From contig NZ_CP124621.1 of NCBI RefSeq assembly GCF_030012565.1, positions 1 through 64,000 of the forward strand: 64,000 nucleotides of DNA, given 5' to 3'. The notes below the pieces were generated by a model. It saw nothing but the letters and a program-made list of their open reading frames with translations, was not told the DNA's origin and ran no database searches. Made by a program: the position numbers and the translations under genes. Below are positions 8,926-19,566 of this stretch, piece after piece. The DNA comes from Mesomycoplasma ovipneumoniae (GTDB lineage: Bacteria; Bacillota_I; Bacilli_A; Mycoplasmatales; Metamycoplasmataceae). Each line of letters opens with the position of its first letter. The stretch's first letter is position 1.

Positions 8926-10953
8926 ATGGCTAAAATTAGTTTTTTTGCACTAGGCGGCCAAGATGAAAACGGAAAAAATTGCTATATTTTAGAAATCGAT
9001 GACGATATTTTTGTTATAAACGCAGGTGCTAAAATTCCGCTTGATAGTTCAGTTGGTGTTGATACAATTATTCCAGATTACACTTATATTGAAGAAAACA
9101 AGCATAAAATAAAAGGTGTTTTTATAACTGACGCCAAAAATGAATCATTTTCAGGAATCCCTTGGCTAGTTATGAAACTAAAAAATGTAACGATTTATAG
9201 CTCTTTTTTCACTAAAGCGCTAATTCTTGACCGAATGAGCAAATATAATATTGAAGATGCTACTTTTGAGATAAAACCAATAATATCTGAGCTAAAAATT
9301 AGTGAAAAAATAACTATAATTCCCTTTTCGGTCGCAGGTTCGATGCCCGGTTCAATCGGTTTTTGCTTTCAAACCGAGGATGGATCGATTGTTTTTATGT
9401 CCAATTATGTCGTTGGAAATTTAGGTGTTTATGGTGAAACTAATTTTGACTTAATCAAAAAAGTTAGCCAGAACCCAAAAGGTGTTTTAATGTTTATCTC
9501 TGATTCAGGTAAGTCTAATGTGCCTGGGAAAGCAATGAATAAGCTTTTTGCTAAATCTTTTCTTGAAAAAAGTTTCCTGCAAGCCGATAAAAATTCGCGA
9601 ATTGTCGTTTCAGCTTATGATGAAGAAATGGTTTCGATTCAGGAAATCATAGATTTGGCCCAGAAATTCAACAGGCAAATTACGGCTTATGGGAAAAAAT
9701 ATGACAAATTATACGACATGATTTATAAGCTTGACAAATTAACAACTAATAAAATAAAGAGTTTGCCAACTTTTTTTGACTATAAATTTGCAAACAAACA
9801 AAAAAATTCTGTTGTTTTAATAACATCTAGTCCAGAGAGAATTTGTCACCGATTTAACCGTGTTCTTCAGAATGATGATGCCTATTTTAAACTTAAAAAG
9901 TCAGATTATGTAATTATGTTAACCCCTCCAATTAACGGGATGGAGCAACTTTATGCTAAAGTTTTAGACCAAATTGCTAAATCTGTAACAAATATAGTCG
10001 ATATTTCTGAATCAGATTTTGGACTAGCACGCCCATATAAAGAAGATATTTCTGATATGATTGACCTTCTTAAGCCAAAATATTTTATTCCAATTCAAGG
10101 ACTTTATCGATATTTAGTTGTTGCTTCAAACATTGCCGCTAATAATAAAATAAACAGGCAAAACACAATTATTTTGCAAAATAAAAGAATAGCTAATTTT
10201 ATTGACGGAAATTTATTTTCACGTAAAAAATTAACAAAAGGTCAAGATGAAATTTATATTTCGGGCTACGGAATTGGCGATGTTTCTTTTGAAGTGCTAA
10301 AAGAGCGTGAATCACTGTCTCAAGACGGCTTAATAATTGTTTCCTTTTTGTTCAATCCTGTTTTAAAAAAGATTGTTTCAAAAGTTGAAATAACTGATCA
10401 TGGAATCTTAAGCCGTGAAAATCGTGAATCATATCACGAGATAATTCGAAAAATTATTTTTGATAATTTTTCGAATATTAAGAAAATAAATGATAAAATT
10501 TTGAAAGAATTACAACAAAAAACTCAAAAAAATATCAAAAAAAAGATTTTCCGTATTTTTGATAAAGAACCCAATGTTTCTGTTATAATTCATAACATTT
10601 ATCCAGAAGAAAAGGAGCTAAAAATGAAAAAAATGCTATGAAAAGACGCCCAGGAAGAAATTAAAACTGGTGTTGTTTACTTAGAATTTGCGGTTGACTG
10701 GTGTGGTGATTGCAAAATGCAAGAACCTGTTAATGAAGAACTTTCTGAGTATTTTAAAAATAGAACAGATGTAAAATTAATTCAGGTTAATGCAGAAGAA
10801 GCGCAATTATTTAGAAAAAAAGACACTGAATACGAAGTTCTTTTTGTGCCAACTCACTTCGTTTTCAAAGACGGTAAGCCAATTTTCAAAAAATTTGAAT
10901 ACGCTCCAGCAGAATTACTGATTGAAACAATTGAAGAAGCCCTAAAAAAATAA
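8926..10953 (+). CDS. Catalytically degenerate RNase J continuous with thioredoxin
   Basis: With TGA read as Trp this is one open frame of 675 codons. Residues 1 to about 566 align along their whole length with RNase J (FALGG, IPDYTY, KPKYFIPI and the C-terminal GIGD region). Every metal ligand is gone: the HGHEDH motif reads DAKNES at 69-74, the THS loop reads VAGS, TGDF reads SNYV, the SGH motif is absent and PIHGEYR reads PIQGLYR. Residues from about 567 form a thioredoxin with WCGDC. RNase J normally processes and degrades RNA; this protein probably acts non-catalytically, for example as a partner of an active paralogue elsewhere, as RNase J2 does for J1. No TAA or TAG separates the two parts. 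TGA codons fall only in the thioredoxin part. Confidence 0.8.
10584..10589 (+). promoter_or_regulatory. Internal extended -10 box before the thioredoxin part
   Basis: TGTTATAAT at 10581-10589 lies inside the RNase J-like frame, about 40 bases before the internal ATG at 10624. It matches the extended TGn-TATAAT pattern of other promoters in this window, so a separate thioredoxin transcript is plausible. Confidence 0.45.
10624..10953 (+). CDS. Thioredoxin (probable internal translation start)
   Basis: The 109-residue thioredoxin could be made on its own from the ATG at 10624, which has AAAGGAG at 10611-10617, ideally spaced, and an extended -10 box upstream. The fold shows FAVDWCGDC (redox CxxC), then FVPTHFVFKDG with the conserved cis-Pro position near VPT. 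It reduces protein disulfides in the cytosol and is itself reduced by the TrxB encoded at 42525-43442. The middle CGDC residues differ from the usual CGPC. It is in frame with the upstream RNase J-like region, so a fused form should also be made. Confidence 0.8.
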
Positions 10954-11008
10954 GCGCAAAATTTAAATTTTCACACTACTAAAATTAATTATTTTTCAGT
11001 TTTTTTGT

Positions 11009-11014
11009 TATAAT
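11009..11014 (+). promoter_or_regulatory. Extended -10 box of hrcA
   Basis: TGTTATAAT ends at 11014, ten bases before the hrcA ATG. Transcription would begin almost at the start codon, so the message is nearly leaderless. Confidence 0.55.
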
Positions 11015-11023
11015 TTAACAACA

Positions 11024-12031
11024 ATGTCAAGGTTAGATGCTAAAAAAGAAAAATATTTAAAGCAGATAGTTGAAAATTTTATTAAAACCGGAGAATCAAT
11101 TGGTTCAAACGCTTTAAAACAAAATTACAGCATAAAAAAATCCTCTTCACACCTTAGAATGGTAATGAATCAACTTGAAAAAGAAGGTTTTTTGGAAAAA
11201 CCTCACATTTCAAGCGGTAGAATTCCAACATTGAGGGGATTTCAGTACTATGCTGAATTTTTGTCATTCGACGAAAACGAAATTTTAGCAAATAAACTAA
11301 AAGACTTGTTTGCCCGCCGACGTGTCAGCATTGAAAATACAATTTCTGAAGCCTTTAATTTGATTTCTGAATCTGTTGGCACCACAATAATTACCACAAC
11401 GAGCAACGAAAATGACCGTTTAATGTCAATAAATTTGACGCAAATATCACAAAATGAAGGAATTGTTGTCGTTGTTAGCTCTAGTGGAAGTGTTGAAAAT
11501 AAAAAAATCACATTTTCGCCTTCAATTTCTCTGCAGGATGTCAAAATTGCAATTCGCCTATTTCAACAAAGGCTAATAAATACTCCATTAGCGGAAGTTT
11601 CATCAAAATTAATCATTTTAAAACAAGAATTAGAAAAACAAATTAAACATAGCGATGAACTTTTGCACCATTTTATACATAAAATTTTTAACTTCCAAAT
11701 CCAAAATAAATCAGACGTTTATAATAAAAATATGTTAATCTTAGATAGCGAAATTTCTAGAACCAGACTTGTTGATTTGCTTAATTTGATTGAAAAAAAG
11801 TCGATTTGAGAAATGCTAGACGAAAAAACTACAACTGAAGATGAAACCTTAAAAATCAGTATTGAATCGCCTGAAACCTCATTTATCTCAAAAAAACTTG
11901 AAAAATCCTTTGCAATCAAGGAAATTAGCATGATAGGATCAACGAAAAAAATTAATTATTCTGCAGCACGAACAGGCATAAAACTTTTAGAAGATTTTCT
12001 ATCAAATAAAAACAAAAATAGAAAGGAATAA
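11024..12031 (+). CDS. hrcA: Heat-inducible transcription repressor HrcA
   Basis: Represses chaperone and protease genes by binding the CIRCE inverted repeat, with activity tuned by chaperone availability. The 335 residues begin with a winged helix (RMVMNQLEKEGFLEKPHIS and SGRIPTLRGFQYYAEFL, the family hallmark), followed by the dimerisation and inserted domains. One TGA (Trp) occurs at 11807. A matching CIRCE-like operator is found before clpB at 51778-51804, but none before hrcA itself. It heads a dense run with grpE two bases downstream. Confidence 0.94.
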
Positions 12032-12033
12032 TA

Positions 12034-12780
12034 ATGATTTTTGAGAATTCTGAAGATAAAAAAACTAATCTAAACAACAGTGAACAACAAGAATCTGAAA
12101 AAATTTCTAGTGAGTCAGTCGAAAATAACCTTGAAAATTCAGCCCAAAAAATAGAAACCGAATCAGAAAACAATGAAAAAAATAGCAAAAAATCACGTCG
12201 TTTTTTAAAAAAGGAATCTAAACTAAAAGACCTTGAAAATCAAATTCAATCGCTAACCACAAAAAACATCAGTCTTGAAATTGAGTCCTTAAAATTAAAA
12301 GACAAAATCAAAAAAATTGAGGATGACTTTAAATCTCAAGTCAAAATTTTCGAGGAAAAAGCTGCTCAAAAAGTCAAAGATATTAAATCTGAACTTCAAG
12401 CTAAATTTGAAAACGACCAAAATCACATAAAAAAATACAGCTTACAACCCTTTTTTGAAGAGTTTATTTCACCATTTTTAAACCTTAAAAAAGCAATTTC
12501 ATATGGTCTAAACACAGAAAATCCTGAAACTTCTTCATATGTAAAAGGATTTGAGATGCTTGTTGGTCAAATTGAAAATGTTATGGAAAATTTTGGAATA
12601 ACAAAAATAGTGCCTGAAATAGGTGGTTTTTTTGATTCTTCAGTACACGAAGTTTATGAAGTTTCTGATGGAGAAAAAGATAAAATTTCTGACATAATTT
12701 CAATTGGATACAAACTTCATGATCGGGTTGTAAAAACAGCGCTTGTAGTTGTTGGAAACACAAATGAACAAAAAAATTAG
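12034..12780 (+). CDS. grpE: Nucleotide exchange factor GrpE
   Basis: Releases ADP from DnaK during the chaperone cycle. The 248 residues have a long charged Ser/Glu/Asn-rich N-terminal extension (to about residue 60), a long coiled coil with KIKKIEDDFKSQVKIFEEKA, and the C-terminal beta domain with VHEVYEVSDGEKDKI and GYKLHDRVVKTALVVV, which is the GrpE signature. GAAAGGAATAATA precedes the ATG. The 3' end overlaps argS by 17 bases. Confidence 0.93.
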   Translation: MIFENSEDKKTNLNNSEQQESEKISSESVENNLENSAQKIETESENNEKNSKKSRRFLKKESKLKDLENQIQSLTTKNISLEIESLKLKDKIKKIEDDFKSQVKIFEEKAAQKVKDIKSELQAKFENDQNHIKKYSLQPFFEEFISPFLNLKKAISYGLNTENPETSSYVKGFEMLVGQIENVMENFGITKIVPEIGGFFDSSVHEVYEVSDGEKDKISDIISIGYKLHDRVVKTALVVVGNTNEQKN

Positions 12781-14368
12781 TAACCAAATATCCGAATTTT
12801 TTATCAAAAATAATTTGATTTTTGATAAAACCAAGATAATAGTTGAAAAATCAAAAAATTTTGGTGACTTTAGCACAAATGTGGCTTTAATTTTTTCAAA
12901 GCAGAACAAGTTAAAGCCTTTAGAACTTGCAGAAAAAATTAAAAACTGACTAAACCAGCAAGAATTAGGTCTTGAAAAAATCGAGATAGCCTCACCTGGA
13001 TTTTTAAATTTTTTTGTTTCCAAAACAGAATATTCAAAAATTGTTAAGAAAATAATCGATCAAAATGAAAATTTTGGTCGAAGTTTTTTGTCAAAAAAAA
13101 TAAATGTCGAGTTTGTTTCCGCTAATCCAACGGGATTTTTACACCTTGGTCATCTCAGAAGCGCTGTTATTGGTGATATTTTGTCAAATATTCTTGAATT
13201 TTCAGGTAATTCTGTTCTTCGCGAGTATTATGTAAATGATTTTGGGTCTCAAATTGACAAATTAGTTTCTTCAGTTTTTGCCCGTTATCAACAAATTTTT
13301 AAAGATATTCCTCTTCCAGAAGAAGCTTATCTTGGTGAAGAAATTATTTTAATGGCCAAAAATTTTTTTGAGGAATACGGCAATAAATTTGAATCATCAA
13401 GTCTTGCAAACCCTGAAATTTACAGCATTTTTCGCCAAAAAGCTCTTGATTTTTTTCTTTCTGAAATAAAAAAAGATTTATCAAATTTATCAATTAAATT
13501 TGATAAATTCACGTCTGAAAGTGATTTATTTTTATCTGGAAAAGTTCAAAAAACCCTTGAAAATATAGGTTTTACATATAAAAAAGACAACGCACTTTGA
13601 CTAAAAACATCAGATTTTGGCGATCAAAAAGATCGCGTTTTGATAAAAAACGGCGGTAGCTACACTTATTTTTCAAGTGATATTGCCTATCATTTACACA
13701 AAATTAATTCAGAATTTAAGCCCGAAATTTTAATAAATATTTGAGGAGCAGACCATATTGGCTATGTTGACCGTGTAAATGCGGCCCTAAAAATTGCTAA
13801 TCAAGAAAATAAGTTGCAAATTTTACTATATCAACTTGTAAAATTAGTAAAAAACGGCCAAGAATTTAAAATGTCCAAAAGAAAAGGGCAAACTTTTACA
13901 ATCAAAGATCTTCTTCAAGTTGCAAATGCTGATGCAATTCGTTATTTTATTGCTGAACGGGGGTATAATTCGCTTGTAGAATTTGATGTTGACTTAGCAA
14001 GTAGCATAGATTCACAGAATCCGTTGTTTTTAATCCAATATGCCCATGCTCGTGCGGTTAATTTGTTGGCTAAATCTAATTTAAATGTCAAAAATCTAGA
14101 GACATTTAAATTAGAAAATGAAACTAATTTAATTTCAAAATTAAACCAATTTGAGGAAATTGTTTTAAAAATAGCAAAAAATTATAAAATTAATTTGCTA
14201 CCAAAATATTTACTAGAACTAGCTAACCTCTTTAATTCCTTTTATTCTAATACAAAAATATTGAATAATTCAGACACAAATAATCTTTTATGTTTAACAA
14301 AAGCTGTCTCAATTGTTTTAAAAAATGGATTAAAATTACTTGGAATAAAGGCAAAAGAAAGGATTTAA
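12764..14368 (+). CDS. argS: Arginyl-tRNA synthetase
   Basis: Charges tRNA-Arg. The 534-residue class I synthetase has the HIGH motif as HLGH at 127-130 within [15 protein letters not shown] and a KMSK motif at 369-372 (KMSKRKG). The DALR-like anticodon domain closes the protein. I take the ATG at 12764, inside the end of grpE; an in-frame TTG at 12749 is less likely. In-frame TGA codons (Trp) at 12946 and 13598 split the frame under the standard code. Confidence 0.95.
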
Positions 14369-14371
14369 AAG

Positions 14372-14617
14372 ATGAAAACTATAATTTCAATAGCAATAAA
14401 TTTTCTAAAAAACCGAGAATCTGCCCATTTTAGCGACATTTTTCTTGAAGTTCAGGTGGCCTTGATGTCAAAATGAGAAAATCAATTACCTAATTTATCC
14501 ACAGATAAAATTTTAACTTTAAAAAGAGGCGAGCTCTATAAATTATTAACAATTGACGGTAGTTTTGTTGCTTTGGGCAATAATTACTGAGCCCTTAGAA
14601 GTGATATTTTAATTTAA
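14372..14617 (+). CDS. rpoE: RNA polymerase delta subunit-like protein (HARE-HTH)
   Basis: An 81-residue frame, split by TGA codons, that matches the folded N-terminal domain of the Gram-positive RNA polymerase delta subunit: FSDIFLEVQVAL, then LKRGELYKLLTIDGSFVALG and NNYWALRSD, very close in pattern to the Bacillus sequence LNIDGRFLAL...WGLRSW. Delta raises promoter selectivity and recycling. The disordered acidic C-terminal tail of Bacillus delta is missing. It lies between argS and fba; rpoE also lies near fba in Bacillus. Confidence 0.75.
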
Positions 14618-14638
14618 TTTATTTTTTAAAGGTGTAAA

Positions 14639-15502
14639 ATGAATCTACAAAATACAAAAGCAATGTTGGAAAAAGCTCGTAAAAACAAATATGCAATTCC
14701 ACATATTAACATAAATAATCTTGAATGAACAAAAGCCGCACTTCTTGGTGCGCAAGCTAAAAAATCTCCTTTAATAATCGCGACCTCAGAAGGTGCGCTA
14801 AAATATATGGGAGGTCTAAAAACCGTTTATAATTTAGTGACAAATTTAATTGAATCTTTAGAAATAACAGTTCCTGTTGCGCTTCATTTGGATCACGGAA
14901 GTTTTGAAACTTGCAAAAAAGCTCTTGAGACAGGCTTTACTTCAGTTATGTATGATGGCTCAAGAGAAGAATTTGCAAAAAATTTAGAGCTAACAAGAGA
15001 AATTGTTGAACTTGCAAATTCAAAAAATGCAACCGTTGAAGCCGAAGTTGGCCAAATTGGTGGCGAAGAAGACGGAATTGTCGGAAATGGTGAAATTGCT
15101 GATGTTGATCAAGCATATGAAATTTCCAAAACTGGAATTACCTGCCTAGCTGCCGGAATTGGTAATATTCACGGTGTTTATCCGCCTAGTTGAAAATCTT
15201 TGGACTTTGATGTTTTAGACAAAATTTCTGAAAAAACTCAACTTCCTCTAGTTTTACATGGTGGTAGCGGTCTTCCAAAAGATCAAATTCAAAAAGCAAT
15301 TAAACTAGGAATTGCAAAAATTAATGTAAACACCGAACTTCAACAGGCCAACGCAGCTGCTGTAACAGATTTTGTTGTTTCTGGAAAAATTAAAGAAGGT
15401 AAAAATTTTGATCCTCGAAAATTATTAGCTCCAGGAACAAAAGCGATCCAAGAACTTGTTGAGGCTAAAATTGTCGAATTTGGTTCAGAGAATCAAGCAT
15501 AA
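14639..15502 (+). CDS. fba: Fructose-1,6-bisphosphate aldolase, class II
   Basis: Zinc-dependent glycolytic enzyme that splits fructose-1,6-bisphosphate into dihydroxyacetone phosphate and glyceraldehyde-3-phosphate. The 287 residues show ALHLDHGSFETCKKAL (zinc and catalytic Asp, near 82-97), AEVGQIGGEEDG, then LHGGSGLPKDQIQKAI and GIAKINVNTELQ for phosphate binding. AAAGGTG precedes the ATG. Works in the same pathway as tpiA at 51885. Confidence 0.95.
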
Positions 15503-15507
15503 TTTGG

Positions 15508-16359
15508 ATGATAGAATTTAGCGTATCTGAAAATCAAGTAGGCCAAAAACTTATTCAATTAGTCAAAAAATTGCTTTTGAATTTCAATTACAACGAAATT
15601 CAAAAGCTTTTTCGTAATAAAAAAATTAAAGTTAATAATAAGGCTGAATCACAAAAATATTTGCTGGCTTTAGGTGACAGAGTTTTGATTTTTAACTCTA
15701 AAAAAGAAGTTGAAAATCAAAAAAAGTTGCCTAAAATAAAGACAAATTTAAAAATAATTTATCAAGATTCAAATGTTTTAATTGTTGAAAAACCTAAGGA
15801 TTTACAGGTTCATGGCGGGGACAGAAACCTTGATTTGGTCGTTTGAAATTATTTAAAATTAGAGAAAACCGACGTTTTTATGCCTTCACATGTTGGTCGG
15901 CTTGATAAAAAAACATCTGGAATTATTTTATACGGACTTAACTATAAAAGTGTTGTTGAACTTAATAAAAAGCAGAAATTTTTTGAGAAAATTTATACCT
16001 TCGAATCAAAGATAAAGCTAAAAAAACCTATAAAAACCGATCTTTTTATAAGGAAAAATGACCTTAATAAAAAAATGGAAGTTTGTAAAAATGAAGTAGG
16101 ATGTCACCTTATTTCTACAACATTTTTTTCTAAAAACAACAGGAATTTTGCGATTTTACATACTGGCAAAAAACATCAAATCCGAGTAACTTTATCACAC
16201 TTAGGTTTCCCGATTTTTGGTGATGAAAAATACAACGGCGAGCAGAAAAATCGCTTATTTTTGCATTCATTTTCTTTAAAATTCAATAATTTAGACGGCT
16301 TTTTATCTTATTTAAACGGGAAAAAATTTGTCTCAAAACCAGAATGATGAAAACCATAG
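15508..16359 (+). CDS. RluA/RluD-family pseudouridine synthase
   Basis: Converts specific uridines in rRNA to pseudouridine. The 283 residues have an N-terminal S4-like RNA-binding domain (FRNKKIKVNNK, LGDRVLIF) and the catalytic motif HVGRLDKKTSG, with catalytic Asp near 133, then KHQIRVTLSHLGFPIFGDEKY near the end. RluC and RluD cannot be told apart here. It starts five bases after fba; its last codons and TAG form the first arm of a terminator. Confidence 0.88.
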
Positions 16360-16376
16360 ATTTTCATCATTTTTTA
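16344..16376 (+). terminator. Intrinsic terminator after the pseudouridine synthase
   Basis: ATGATGAAAA (16344-16353) pairs with TTTTCATCAT (16361-16370), a perfect 10-bp stem with a 7-base loop, followed by T residues to 16375. The stop codon lies in the loop. Confidence 0.8.
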
Positions 16377-16455
16377 CTTAAAATTCAAATTAAACCCTAA
16401 TTTCTAGTATAATTTTAAATTTAATATAAATTAAAATAACAAAATTGGAGGCAAA

Positions 16456-16749
16456 ATGGATAGAGAAAAAATAATCAAACTTGCAAAATCGCTTTATTTT
16501 GTTCCTAGTGAAAAAGTAATTGAAACCGTTTTACAAGAAAAAGATCAAATGCTAGAACGAATTAATTTTTTGCATACTTTTGATACAAAAGACGTTCCTA
16601 GCTTGGAAAAAATCAACTCTTTTCCAAAAGGAATTGAAATTTTATTCGATGATGAGCCAAATTTTTCTGATTTTAGATCCCAACTTTTTACAAATTCAGT
16701 CCACGCAGATCAAAATGAAATTATAACCAAAAAGGTGATTGATGACTAA
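16456..16749 (+). CDS. gatC: Asp/Glu-tRNA amidotransferase subunit C
   Basis: Small belt subunit that holds GatA and GatB together in the complex that converts Glu-tRNA(Gln) to Gln-tRNA(Gln). The 97-residue protein starts with the typical REKIIKLAKSLYFVPSEKVI helix. GGAGGCAAA precedes the ATG. It overlaps gatA by eight bases in a gatCAB operon, which supports the call despite weak overall conservation. Confidence 0.85.
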   Translation: MDREKIIKLAKSLYFVPSEKVIETVLQEKDQMLERINFLHTFDTKDVPSLEKINSFPKGIEILFDDEPNFSDFRSQLFTNSVHADQNEIITKKVIDD

Positions 16750-18061
16750 ATTTGAACTAAATATAGACCAAGCGACTGAAAAATTAAAAAAAGATGAAAA
16801 TAATGCTGTTTTTTCTTTTTTTGAACTAAAAAATCAAAAAAAAGGAATATTATCAGGCATGTTTTTTAGCATAAAATCAAATTTTGCCACCGTCGAAGGA
16901 GTTTCGCATGGCTCATCAAATTCGCTTATTAATTTTAGACCTGGATATAATTCAACAGTTTTTCAAAAATTAATTGATCAAGGAGCCCAGCCATTAATTA
17001 AAGTTTATAACGACGAATTAGGCCTAGGTGGTAAAGGTCTTTTTTCTTTTTTTGGTAAAATTTTAAATCCACTTGACAAAACTAAGTTAGTTGGTGGCTC
17101 ATCTTCAGGAAGTGCGGCAACAATTGACTCTGTCCATTTTGCAATTGGTTCAGACACCGGTGATTCAATAAGAAGACCGGCTAGTTTTGTCGGAAAAGTT
17201 GGCTTTAAGCCTTCATATGGGGCTGTTTCTCGTCATGGTTTGTTTGCTTATGCAACTTCTCTTGACACGGTGGCTTGACTTACTCACAATGTTAGTGATT
17301 CAATTTTGGTTTCTCAAACAGTTTTTGGTCAAGATGAAAATGACTTAACTTCTGTTGAAGTTGAAGTTCAAAAAGTTGAAAAAACTAGGCCAAAAAAAGT
17401 TTTATTCTTAAATTTTGACGACGAAATTGAACCTTATGTTAAAGAAAAACTCTATAAATTACAGCACATTTTACAATCTGAGGGTGTTTTGGTTGAAAAC
17501 ATCATCCCTGATTTAAATTTGCTAAAAACAATTTTACCAGTTTATGAAATTATTTCTTATTCAGAAGCTACTTCAAATTTGTCGGCAATAAACGGTTTAA
17601 CTTTTGGAAATACGGACAAAAATCTAAAATGAGAAGATATTTTCTTAAAAACAAGGACAGACGGATTTGGCTTTATGCTTCAAAAAAGACTGATTTGAGG
17701 ATCTTTTTTCCTTGAACAGAAAAATCAAGAACATTTTTTCATCAAGGCAAAAAAAATTAGAACCCTAATTAAAAATTATTATGAATCACTTTTAAATCAG
17801 TTTGATATAGTACTTTTCCCTGCTTTTTATGGCGTTGCGCCTGATGTTTTTGGAAAAAACAGTGAAAAAAGTGACCAAATTACTAATTTTATACTTGCAA
17901 TTTCTAATTTAGTCGGAAATCCATCGATAACAATCCCATTAGGAAAACACAAAAATTTACCTTTTAATCTAGCCATTGACTCAAAAATTAACTCTGATGC
18001 AAGTTTATTAGGTTTTTCACTTTATATTGAAGAAAAAATAGGTGACATTAATGTTGAATAA
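16742..18061 (+). CDS. gatA: Glutamyl-tRNA(Gln) amidotransferase subunit A
   Basis: Glutaminase subunit of GatCAB, an amidase-signature enzyme that releases ammonia from glutamine. The 439 residues contain the Lys-Ser-Ser triad in context: SIKSNF (Lys45), LVGGSSSGSAA (Ser120 region) and GSDTGDSIRRPAS (Ser142). The usual TGGSIRQP reads TGDSIRRP. The ATG at 16742 follows AAGGTG; the frame has Trp TGA codons at 17276, 17630 and 17696. It overlaps gatB by 11 bases. Confidence 0.93.
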
Positions 18062-19451
18062 TAAATATTTAGTAACTATTGGGGTTGAAATTCACTTAGA
18101 ACTTAACACAAAGGCAAAAATGTTCTCAAATTCGCCAAATTCGAGTGGTCAACCTAATAAATTTTTTAATCTTTTTGATTTAGGTTATCTTGGAACACTG
18201 CCAAAAATAAACAAAAAAGCTGTCGAAAAAGCAATAATTTTAGCTAAATCCTTAAAAATGGAAATTCCGTCAGTACTAGCTTTTGACCGGAAAAATTATT
18301 TTTACCCTGATTTGCCAAAAGGTTTTCAAATTACCCAACAATTTTATCCAATTGGAAAAAATGGTTCAATAAATATTGGTGATTTTAGTGTTTTAATTGA
18401 AAGAATTCACCTTGAAGAAGACACGGCTAAGCAAATTCATAAAGAAAATCAGACATTTTTTGACTATAATCGCTGTGGGGTTCCTTTGATTGAAATAGTG
18501 ACTCATCCGATGCTAGATTCGGCCGAAAAAGCTGCTCAATATGTTGATGAAATTAGAAAATTAGCTTTATTTTTAGGTATTTCTGATGCAAAACTAGAAA
18601 ATGGTTCACTCAGGGCTGATATAAACATTTCAGTTCGTGAAAAAAATCAAGAATTTTTTAATCCAAAAGTTGAAATTAAAAACATAAATTCAATTTCTAA
18701 CATCCAAAAAGCTGCCCAACTTGAAATTGAAGAGCAAATTCATACTTACGAAAAAGGCCAAAAAGTTTCTCAAGTTACTAAAAAATTTAACGACAAACTA
18801 ATAAAAAATCAAACACTGAGAACCAAAACGGACGCCATAGATTATAAATATTTTCCTGAGCCAAATTTACCTTATATCGAATTAACAAAAGAATTTATTG
18901 ACTCTATCCAAGTCCCGCTTAGTCCTTTAGAAATTCAAAAAAACCTTGAAAAACATGGTGTTTCTGCATTTTATATTAATCAAATTTTAAATAATTTTGA
19001 ATTTTGAACTTTTTTAAAAAATTCAAATCCAGAAAATTGATCCCAAAGTGTAAAATTATTTTTTGCTGAAATAGTTCCAATTATTAACAAAAATGGTTTT
19101 GACCAGATTTATATTGACTCTGATTTTTTTGGAAAATCAGTCAAAAAATTGCTAGAAAATCAAATTACTAACAGTGATTTTCGTCAAATAATTGAAATAA
19201 AAAACAAAGAACCTAACTTAGATCTCGAGATCATCATAAAAACAATTTTGGACAAAAAATTGTCTGATGGCGAGATTAAAAGCCTTTTGGCTGAACTTGT
19301 TAGTGAAGAAACTAGTCAAATTGAGCAAAATAAAAACAATAAAGAAAAATTATTTAAAATTCTGATAGGTAAATTAATCAAAAAAACAAAAGGTAATGCT
19401 GATCCTAAAAAAGTAAATCTGATTTTAACTCAGTGACTAAAAAATCTCTAA
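18051..19451 (+). CDS. gatB: Aspartyl/glutamyl-tRNA amidotransferase subunit B
   Basis: Kinase and tRNA-binding subunit of GatCAB, which activates the misacylated glutamate before amidation. The 466 residues open with the family signature VTIGVEIHLELNTKAKMFS, then FDRKNYFYPDLPKGFQITQ and RCGVPLIEIVTHP, and end with a YqeY-like tail domain (ITNSDFRQIIE, KKTKGNADPKKVN). I take the ATG at 18051, inside gatA. The tail after 19007 is reached through TGA codons. Normal length. Confidence 0.95.
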
Positions 19452-19524
19452 AAATAAAATCATTTTTAAATGAATTTATTTGCTCAAAATTACATATAAA
19501 CATATAAAAAACAGCGATTTATGA

Positions 19525-19530
19525 TATAAT
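19525..19530 (+). promoter_or_regulatory. Extended -10 box of the first P97/P102 operon
   Basis: TGATATAAT ends at 19530, 36 bases before the P97-like ATG, in a 115-base gap after gatB. No convincing -35 box. AAGGAGAAAGG precedes the ATG. Confidence 0.6.
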
Positions 19531-19566
19531 TATGTATCTATAAACAAAAATAAATAAGGAGAAAGG

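Noticed and set aside
14495..14503. Perfect TTATCCACA DnaA box
   Set aside because: Single copy inside the coding sequence of the rpoE-like gene; one match per 64 kb of AT-rich DNA is close to chance.
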